Positions 1-5,236 of a stretch of DNA of 5,236 nt are shown in pieces. The notes beneath the pieces are model-generated. The model made no database searches and had not been told where the DNA came from. It was given only the letters and a program-made list of their open reading frames with translations. This DNA is from CBFGRU01 sp965651255. Its GTDB lineage: Bacteria; Planctomycetota; Phycisphaerae; Phycisphaerales; SM1A02. The position numbers were made by a program, and so were the translations under genes. Numbering within the stretch: the stretch's first letter is position 1; each line of letters begins with the position of its first letter. Location: NCBI GenBank assembly GCA_965651255.1, contig CBFGRU010000218.1, positions 1 through 5,236 on the forward strand, in the 5' to 3' direction.

Positions 1-3000
1 CCACCGAAGCCGTTCGCAAGATTCTGCAGAAGGAGCGGGATCTGGGGACGCCGATTGACGCCCTCCTGCCGACGCTCGGCGGGCAGACCGCGCTGAACTG
101 TGCCTGCAAACTGTACGATGACGGCGTCCTTGAAGAGTTCGGCATTGAGATGATCGGCGCCAACCGAGTGGTCATCCATCGCGCTGAAGACCGCGAGCAG
201 TTCCGGCAGGTCGTGGAAAACGTCGGACTGCGCCAACTACGGTCGCGCACGGTGACGAACCTCGACCAGGCGTGGGCGTTTCTGAAAGAGATCGGCCTGC
301 CCGCAATCATTCGGCCGGCGTTCACGCTTGGTGGAACCGGCGGCGGTATTGCCTACAACCGTGATGAGTTCGAAGAGATCGTGCGCCGAGGCATCGATGC
401 ATCCATGATCGGTCAGGTGCTGATCGATCAGTCGGTTCTGGGGTGGAAGGAATACGAACTCGAAGTCATCCGGGACAAGAACGACAATTGCATCATCGTC
501 TGCGGGATCGAAAACTTTGACCCGATGGGGGTGCATACCGGCGATTCGATTACGGTCGCGCCGATCATGACCCTGACCGACAAAGAGTACCAGCGAATGC
601 GCGATGCCGCATTCGCGATTCTGCGGGAAGTGGGCGTCGAGACGGGCGGCGCGAACGTGCAGTTCGCCATCAATCCGGCTGATGGTGAAATGGTCGTGGT
701 CGAGATGAATCCGCGGGTCTCGCGCTCATCCGCCCTGGCTTCGAAGGCCACCGGGTTCCCGATTGCCAAGATCGCTGCGAAACTGGCGATTGGGTATTCA
801 CTCGACGAGCTTGGCAATGACATCACGGGCACGACCAGCGCGTGTTTCGAGCCGTCAATTGATTATGTCGTCACGAAGTTTCCCCGGTGGACATTCGAGA
901 AGTTTCCCGAGGCCGACGAAACGCTCACGACACAGATGAAGTCGGTTGGCGAAGCGATGGCCATCGGTCGAACTTTCAAGGAGTCGCTTCAGAAGGTCAT
1001 CCGCTCGATGGAGGTGAAGCGATTCGGTCTGGGACTGGATCGAAATGACAAGTGGTTGGCCGCCAAGAGGGCGATCGAAGCGGGCGGCCTTCGTTTCACC
1101 GGCGAGCTTTCCGATGAGATTCCCAACGGGTTGGTCGCGGCCGATGGATCGCCGATCGTTTGGCCGATTCCTGAACCCAAGTTGCTGCGGAAGTTGAGCG
1201 TCCCTTCGCAGGGACGGCTGTATTACATTCGCTACGCGTTCAAGATGGGCTGGTCACTTGAGCGAGTGCATGAACACACGCGAATCGACCCGTGGTTCCT
1301 GAGTCAGATTCGTGAGCTCGTCGAGTTTGAAGATGTACTCTGCAGCTACGAACGGATCGAGGATGTTCCGAGGGACACGCTTTTTCAGGCGAAGCAGTTG
1401 GGCTACTCCGATCCGCAGCTCGCGAACCTTTATCTCGGCGATATCACGACGGAGACGATTCTCAGTGTTCGGGCGTTCCGCAAGTCGCTGGGGGTCGAAC
1501 CGGTGTACAAGCTGGTAGATACGTGCGCTGCGGAGTTTGAAGCGGTCACGCCGTACTACTACTCGACGTACGAATCGCCATTCATCGCCAGCGGCTCGGC
1601 CGAGGCCGTCGCGGATGATGAAGTCCGCCTGAGCGACCGGGAGAAGATCATCATTCTCGGCGGCGGTCCGAATCGCATCGGGCAGGGCATCGAGTTCGAC
1701 TATTGCTGTGTGCAGGCAGCATTTGCAGCGAAGGAGATGGGCTTTGAGTCGGTCATGATCAACTCAAACCCCGAAACGGTATCAACCGACTACGACACGA
1801 GTGATCTCCTTTTCTTCGAGCCGCTGACGCTTGAAGATACGCTCAACATCATTGAGCGGCTCAATGGCGGCGGCATCGAGCGGGCCGATCGTGCGGGGAA
1901 GGTGGTCGGCACGCTGGTCCAGTTCGGCGGCCAGACGCCGCTCAATCTCGCGCACGGGCTGGTGGCTGCGGGCGTGCCACTCATCGGTACCTCGCTCGAA
2001 TCGATCGACCTTGCCGAAGATCGCGACCATTTCAAGGCGATGCTCAGCGAAATGAACATTCGCCAGCCAGAAAGCGGCATCGCGCATTCACTGGAAGAAG
2101 CGGTCAAGATCGCGAATCGAATCGGCTACCCCGTGCTGGTGCGCCCCAGCTATGTGCTCGGCGGCCGCGGCATGGAAACGTGCTTCGATGAGGAATCGCT
2201 GCGACGGTACATGCGCTCAGCGGTGGATGTTTCGGAACTGGCGAACGCTCCGGTGCTCATCGATGATTTCCTCGCGGAAGCGACGGAAGTTGATGTCGAT
2301 GTCATCGCCGACTTTACGCCCGCATCGAAGAACGCGCCGCCGCATCTGACGATCGCACCGGGAAAATCGCGGGCGCTGGTCTGCGGCGTGATGGAACACA
2401 TCGAAGAAGCGGGTATTCACTCGGGCGATTCGAGTTGCACGATTCCACCGTACTCACTTCCGCCCTCGCTGGTGAATCAGATTCGCGAAACGGCGCGCCG
2501 ACTTGGAGAGCGGTTGAAGGTGCGCGGCCTGATGAACGTGCAGATGGCCATCAAGGATGAAACCGTATACATCCTGGAGGTGAATCCGCGCGCATCCCGT
2601 ACCGTTCCGTTTGTCTCGAAGGCCAAGGGTGTGCCGTGGGCGTTTCTTGCGGCGAAGGTCATGATGGGTGCATCGCTCGAGGAACTTGCCGCAGCGGAAG
2701 TGCCCGATGCAGGGTTTTACGCGGTGAAGGAGTCGGTCTTTCCGTTCCGCAAGTTCCCGGGAGTGGATGTCATCCTTGGTCCGGAGATGCGCTCGACCGG
2801 CGAAGTGATGGGGATGGATCGCGCACTCCCGATTGCCGTCGCGAAGGTTCAGCTTGCCGCAGAAAAACGTCTGCCGACAACGGGGAATGTGTTCATGAGC
2901 GTGCGCGAGTCGGACAAGCGGCACAGCGTCGATGTTGCCCGGTCACTCGTGTCCATGGGTTTCCGTGTGTACACATCGCAGGGAACGCATGAGTATCTGC

Positions 3001-3323
3001 GCAGCTTCAGCGTCGAGACGACGATGTTGCCGAAGATCTCAGAAGGCGCCCGACCGAACATTCTCGATCTGATCGCCAACGGCGAGATTCAGTTGATCAT
3101 CAATACGCCGACTCGAAAGGGCGCGCAGACCGATGAGGGTCGCATTCGTGCGATGGCGCTGCGCAATGGCGTCATCATGATTACCACGATGACCGGCGCT
3201 CGCGCGTGCGTACAGGCGATCACCGCACTTCGCGCCGGGGCCTGGTCGGTGAATGCAATTCAGGATTACTTTCCCCAGCTCACGCGCGAGGAAGCATCCC
3301 TACCGGAAGCGGCGCTGACCTGA
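1..3323 (+). CDS. carB: Carbamoyl-phosphate synthase large subunit CarB (5'-truncated by window edge)
   Basis: This subunit makes carbamoyl phosphate from bicarbonate, two ATP and ammonia channelled from the glutaminase CarA, feeding pyrimidine and arginine synthesis in the cytoplasm. The frame is open from base 3 to the TGA at 3321-3323, giving 1106 visible residues. The ATG at 148-150 region (MIGAN) is internal: upstream codons encode the conserved stretch LPTLGGQTALNC. Visible residue 1 matches about E. coli residue 71. First ATP-grasp half: metal-binding Gln at 660 (NVQFAIN) and Glu at 702 (VEMNPR). The second half begins near 1641 (GGGPNRIGQGIEFDYC, from 1659), with equivalent Gln at 2541 and Glu at 2577. 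An MGS-like regulatory domain spans about 2883-3290. The inferred full length, about 1176 residues, exceeds E. coli's 1073 because of insertions near 1080-1185, 1575-1637, 1863-1905 and 2313-2372. No frameshift is seen. carA is not in the window. The family call is essentially certain. Confidence 0.98.
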   Translation, partial: TEAVRKILQKERDLGTPIDALLPTLGGQTALNCACKLYDDGVLEEFGIEMIGANRVVIHRAEDREQFRQVVENVGLRQLRSRTVTNLDQAWAFLKEIGLPAIIRPAFTLGGTGGGIAYNRDEFEEIVRRGIDASMIGQVLIDQSVLGWKEYELEVIRDKNDNCIIVCGIENFDPMGVHTGDSITVAPIMTLTDKEYQRMRDAAFAILREVGVETGGANVQFAINPADGEMVVVEMNPRVSRSSALASKATGFPIAKIAAKLAIGYSLDELGNDITGTTSACFEPSIDYVVTKFPRWTFEKFPEADETLTTQMKSVGEAMAIGRTFKESLQKVIRSMEVKRFGLGLDRNDKWLAAKRAIEAGGLRFTGELSDEIPNGLVAADGSPIVWPIPEPKLLRKLSVPSQGRLYYIRYAFKMGWSLERVHEHTRIDPWFLSQIRELVEFEDVLCSYERIEDVPRDTLFQAKQLGYSDPQLANLYLGDITTETILSVRAFRKSLGVEPVYKLVDTCAAEFEAVTPYYYSTYESPFIASGSAEAVADDEVRLSDREKIIILGGGPNRIGQGIEFDYCCVQAAFAAKEMGFESVMINSNPETVSTDYDTSDLLFFEPLTLEDTLNIIERLNGGGIERADRAGKVVGTLVQFGGQTPLNLAHGLVAAGVPLIGTSLESIDLAEDRDHFKAMLSEMNIRQPESGIAHSLEEAVKIANRIGYPVLVRPSYVLGGRGMETCFDEESLRRYMRSAVDVSELANAPVLIDDFLAEATEVDVDVIADFTPASKNAPPHLTIAPGKSRALVCGVMEHIEEAGIHSGDSSCTIPPYSLPPSLVNQIRETARRLGERLKVRGLMNVQMAIKDETVYILEVNPRASRTVPFVSKAKGVPWAFLAAKVMMGASLEELAAAEVPDAGFYAVKESVFPFRKFPGVDVILGPEMRSTGEVMGMDRALPIAVAKVQLAAEKRLPTTGNVFMSVRESDKRHSVDVARSLVSMGFRVYTSQGTHEYLRSFSVETTMLPKISEGARPNILDLIANGEIQLIINTPTRKGAQTDEGRIRAMALRNGVIMITTMTGARACVQAITALRAGAWSVNAIQDYFPQLTREEASLPEAALT

Positions 3324-3728
3324 ACGGCGGGCTTGGATTTCTCGAATCCTGATGCGAAGTCTGCCACCCCGCACGCCGAGATGGTTGATTCGCATTTGTG
3401 TGAATGGAAGATTGCGCCAAAGGTTGCAATGTTTGAAACCAATCATTCCCCGTTTCCCTCCTAAGCGCCGCGCGGTGGCGCATCGGTGGGCAGTTGTCCG
3501 AACAATGCGCCAAGGTGCGGCATATGGGGGAGAACCTTTCCGTTCTATGGGTGAAGGTTGCACACCAAGGTCACAAGCATCCAATCAAAGGGTGCGCGCG
3601 GTGATTCCTATCCGCTCGGTCGCAATTGATTTCTTTGCCGGCGGCATTGATCGAAATGCAGGGTGGGCGGTGTTCGGGGTTTCGCCGATTCGGAGCGAGG
3701 AAGGCCGGTGATGACAACGGAGAACGAA
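3324..3728. other. Convergent intergenic spacer, no gene supported
   Basis: About 405 bases lie between the carB stop and the hairpin that follows the opposing gene. Open frames exist on both strands, the longest being 3352-3711 (+), but its product is Arg-rich, resembles no protein I know and has no purine-rich ribosome-binding site before its ATG. I see no tRNA fold and no tandem repeat. Two small potential hairpins occur: GGATT/AATCC at 3335-3349, and a GC-rich 7-bp stem including one G-U pair at 3465-3481. Neither is followed by a T-run, so no clear carB terminator can be named. The spacer could hold the carB 3' UTR, a small RNA or decayed sequence; the sequence alone does not decide. Confidence 0.6.
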
Positions 3729-3759
3729 TCAGGGCCCGCTCGCGAAGAGCGGGCCCTGA
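3729..3759 (-). terminator. Strong hairpin, probable terminator of the minus-strand gene
   Basis: A perfect 13-bp stem (TCAGGGCCCGCTC, 3729-3741, with its complement at 3747-3759) encloses a 5-base loop, GCGAA on the plus strand. It starts 23 bases past the TAA of the minus-strand gene, a normal distance for a rho-independent terminator. Read on the minus strand, the stem is followed by TTCGTTCTCC, which is only moderately T-rich, so the tail is weak. Read on the plus strand it is followed by GGGCTGCTTG with no T-run, so use as the carB terminator is less likely, although a stem this stable could stop or protect transcripts from either side. The hairpin is directly visible; the terminator role is inferred from its position. 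Confidence 0.7.
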
Positions 3760-3782
3760 GGGCTGCTTGAAATCGACCGACG

Positions 3783-5236
3783 TTATCGGCCGAGTCGGTC
3801 CTCCATGCGCTGGCGGATGATGGATTCCAGGTTGTAGGTTGAAGTGGAATCATCGCCCAGATCGATGGCGCGATCGATCGCGAAGAACGCGAGTCCATCC
3901 TCGCCGAGAACGGTGTTGAGTGCCGCCACCATGAAGATGGCATCACGATCGAACTCATTGCGGCGAGATTCGGCGGCAAAGTGGTCCACCAGATCGAGCA
4001 CGCGCCGGCGAAGGATGTCATCCACCGGAACGAACCGCACCGAAATCGGATCAAGCTCGAGTGCCCGGCGCATCGCGAAGACCGCCGCACCTGCATCGAA
4101 TTCAAGGCCCGAAGCAATGGCGTAACCGATCCGCAATGTGCCATCGTCCGGCTGCTGAATGGACAGGCGACTGAATGCGCTTCTCGCCTCGCGGTAGTAT
4201 CCTTCACTGACGAGTTGCCACGCATCATCCGCGGTCAATGCCGGGGGCGGCGTCGGGACGGGCACTTCAACGTACTGCACATCCGTGCGGTAGACCGTCT
4301 GGTACGTCGTCACGTATCGCACATCCGTATACCACGGGCGATAGAACGACGGTGTGCCGTAGTCGTAGTAGAACCGGAAACTGAAGCCGGGACGAATCCA
4401 CCAGTCCCAGTACGGGTCGCAGTACGAACGCCACCGATACCCGTAGAACAGGTGATAGCTGAACCACGGGCTGCACGACCGGTCATAGCCCCAGCGATCG
4501 TAAAAGCGATAGCGCCGATAGCCGTAGTCATCGCAGAAGTCGCGGTAGCTGCGATGATGGCGGTGACGGTAATAGTCATGGTGATGACCAAGGTCGAAGT
4601 CGAAGTCGATGTCGATATCGATATCGATGTCGATCCGATCGTCATCACGATCTCGTCGCCGCTCGCCTCCGTCGTTGCGCGGTGATGAACCGTATGACTG
4701 ATGCGCCGCAATCCGCTCGATCGGTCCCTGTGGCTGCGTGATCGATGGCCCGCTGCCGGGGTACGAGAGGGGGCCGTCGTCTCCGGGGAGTGTTCCTCCC
4801 GTGGATGAACCGCGACTGGCTTCGACATGGCGGCGGGTCGGCAGCGTTCGGCCGGCATTGATTTCTTCGCGCTGACGCTCTGCTTCCCGTTGCACCTCCC
4901 GGCGGGCATTCTCGGTGAGTTCCCGCGCGGTCATCGGCATCGAAGTCCGCGGCGTCGAGTGCAGGACCTCCACGCGCTCGTTCCCTGAACTTGAGGATCG
5001 GCTGCCGGGAGTTCCGGTCGTTCCGGGGGTTCCGGGGGTGATGCGAACCGTGCCGCGCTCGATGGGCTCAAGTGACTCGCCCTCGCGGCGAGGTGTGATG
5101 CGAATAGTTCCGGACTCTTCGCGCGCTGCTGCTGCTGCTCGTTCTCGCTCCAACTGTTCCGCTGCGCGTTCCCGAGCGCTTTCAACCGCGCGCTCAATCT
5201 CGCGGCTGTTGTTGGTGCGATCGTTGCCGGTGGTGG
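3783..5236 (-). CDS. Unrecognised protein with Asp-Ile run, Tyr/Arg/Trp-rich block and TPR-like C-terminus (5'-truncated by window edge)
   Basis: I do not recognise this gene. The frame is open from the window edge to the TAA at 3783-3785, giving 483 visible residues. A TTG at 5151-5153 could act as a start, but the same charged helix continues upstream of it without a stop, so the true start probably lies beyond 5236. Visible residues 10-41 form an Arg/Glu/Ala helix ending in five alanines. Residues 40-67 carry two ~19-residue repeats with GT[I/V]RITP. Residues 102-128 form a second charged helix, followed by a Gly/Ser/Pro-rich linker. Residues 201-214 are IDIDIDIDIDFDFD. Residues 216-324 contain 22 Tyr, 16 Arg, 8 Phe, 7 Trp, 7 His and 3 Cys. 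After PVPTPPP come TPR-like helix pairs at about 336-364, 365-398 and 427-460; the second (GYAIASGL...ALELDP) fits the TPR consensus best. TPRs usually bind protein partners. The N-terminus, and so any signal peptide, is not visible, leaving location and role unknown. Confidence 0.85.
   Translation of the reverse strand, partial: TTGNDRTNNSREIERAVESARERAAEQLERERAAAAAREESGTIRITPRREGESLEPIERGTVRITPGTPGTTGTPGSRSSSSGNERVEVLHSTPRTSMPMTARELTENARREVQREAERQREEINAGRTLPTRRHVEASRGSSTGGTLPGDDGPLSYPGSGPSITQPQGPIERIAAHQSYGSSPRNDGGERRRDRDDDRIDIDIDIDIDFDFDLGHHHDYYRHRHHRSYRDFCDDYGYRRYRFYDRWGYDRSCSPWFSYHLFYGYRWRSYCDPYWDWWIRPGFSFRFYYDYGTPSFYRPWYTDVRYVTTYQTVYRTDVQYVEVPVPTPPPALTADDAWQLVSEGYYREARSAFSRLSIQQPDDGTLRIGYAIASGLEFDAGAAVFAMRRALELDPISVRFVPVDDILRRRVLDLVDHFAAESRRNEFDRDAIFMVAALNTVLGEDGLAFFAIDRAIDLGDDSTSTYNLESIIRQRMEDRLGR
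4593..4634 (-). repeat. Seven-unit hexanucleotide tandem repeat encoding the Asp-Ile/Asp-Phe run
   Basis: Seven contiguous 6-base units read on the plus strand as GTCGAA x2, GTCGAT x2, ATCGAT x2 and GTCGAT. On the coding minus strand they give five Ile-Asp then two Phe-Asp dipeptides. The period of 6 keeps the frame whatever the copy number. Units differ mainly at Asp wobble positions (GAC/GAT), which suggests an older array or selection on the protein pattern rather than a fresh slippage event. Confidence 0.85.
5011..5037 (-). repeat. Three-copy 9-base tandem repeat encoding Gly-Thr-Pro
   Basis: On the plus strand GTTCCGGTC is followed by two identical copies of GTTCCGGGG. On the coding strand this gives the TPGTPGTTGTPG segment directly after the second GT[I/V]RITP copy, likely a flexible linker. 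The two identical units suggest recent slippage. Confidence 0.7.
5035..5117 (-). repeat. Degenerate direct repeat encoding E[S/R]GT[I/V]RITP
   Basis: Two 26-base segments, 5035-5060 and 5092-5117, match at 20 of 26 positions in the same orientation, 57 bases (19 codons) apart. On the minus strand they encode ESGTIRITP and ERGTVRITP. The 19-codon offset suggests a duplicated protein module with diverged second parts, one charged (RREGESLEPI) and one Gly/Thr/Pro-rich. Further copies may lie beyond the window edge. Confidence 0.7.

Noticed and set aside
3335..3349. GGATT/AATCC hairpin just after carB as its terminator
   Set aside because: Only 5 bp, AT-containing, and not followed by T residues.
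3465..3481. GC-rich 7-bp hairpin in the spacer as terminator or RNA element
   Set aside because: Contains one G-U pair, a 3-base loop and no T-tail on either strand; such stems are common by chance in GC-rich DNA.
3280..3584. Two overlapping minus-strand open frames across the carB 3' end and spacer
   Set aside because: They overlap the conserved end of carB antisense, and their products look random (Arg/Pro-rich).
3352..3711. 119-residue plus-strand open frame in the spacer
   Set aside because: Arg-rich, low-plausibility composition, no ribosome-binding site before the ATG, no recognisable domain; typical of a chance frame in GC-rich DNA.
3775..3800. 7-bp inverted repeat (GACCGAC / GTCGGTC) around the minus-strand stop codon
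   Set aside because: Short, with a 12-base loop and no associated signal; expected by chance at this base composition. The 13-bp hairpin nearby is the better terminator.
3608..4228. 206-residue minus-strand open frame spanning the hairpin and the gene's 3' end
   Set aside because: It runs through the terminator-like hairpin and overlaps the TPR-like coding region in another frame, with Ser/Arg-rich random composition.
4593..4634. Hexamer array considered as a CRISPR, origin iteron or DNA-binding array
   Set aside because: Units are only 6 bases with no spacers, lie in frame inside a coding region and are explained by the Asp-Ile protein pattern.
3981..4685. 234-residue plus-strand open frame opposite the minus-strand gene
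   Set aside because: Its IVIVM/VEVDVDIDIDVD-like tail is the hexamer repeat read on the opposite strand; the minus-strand frame has the TPR-like domain and the well-placed terminator.
4310..4909. 199-residue minus-strand open frame with a Ser-Thr-Ile alternating run
   Set aside because: It is the same hexamer array read in a shifted frame; it lacks any domain and lies inside the longer gene.

Overview
The window is GC-rich, high-coding-density bacterial DNA holding two protein genes that converge on a long non-coding spacer. Both genes run off the ends of the window, so neither natural start codon is visible. The carB copy carries several insertions compared with the E. coli enzyme. The second gene encodes a low-complexity, aromatic-rich protein ending in TPR-like helices. 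That combination looks to me like a planctomycete, possibly class Phycisphaerae, but this is a low-confidence impression because there is no rRNA or other taxonomic marker.

Layout. Positions 1-3323 (+) are carB, the large subunit of carbamoyl-phosphate synthase, missing only about its first 70 residues. Positions 3324-3728 are a spacer of about 400 bases with no convincing gene. Positions 3729-3759 are a perfect 13-bp hairpin that most likely ends the minus-strand gene. Positions 3783-5236 (-) are the 3' part of an unrecognised gene. Its product has, in order: charged helices, a duplicated GT[I/V]RITP motif, a second charged helix, a Gly/Pro/Ser-rich linker, an alternating Asp-Ile/Asp-Phe run, a block of about 109 residues extremely rich in Tyr/Arg/Trp/Phe/His, and a TPR-like C-terminus.

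The two genes show no functional link: one is core pyrimidine and arginine metabolism, the other is a lineage-type protein of unknown role, and they are transcribed towards each other. I see no mobile element, CRISPR array, tRNA, rRNA or defence system. The most notable items are the composition and modular build of the minus-strand protein, and the insertions and changed effector-site residues in CarB. I do not see a new multi-gene system here.
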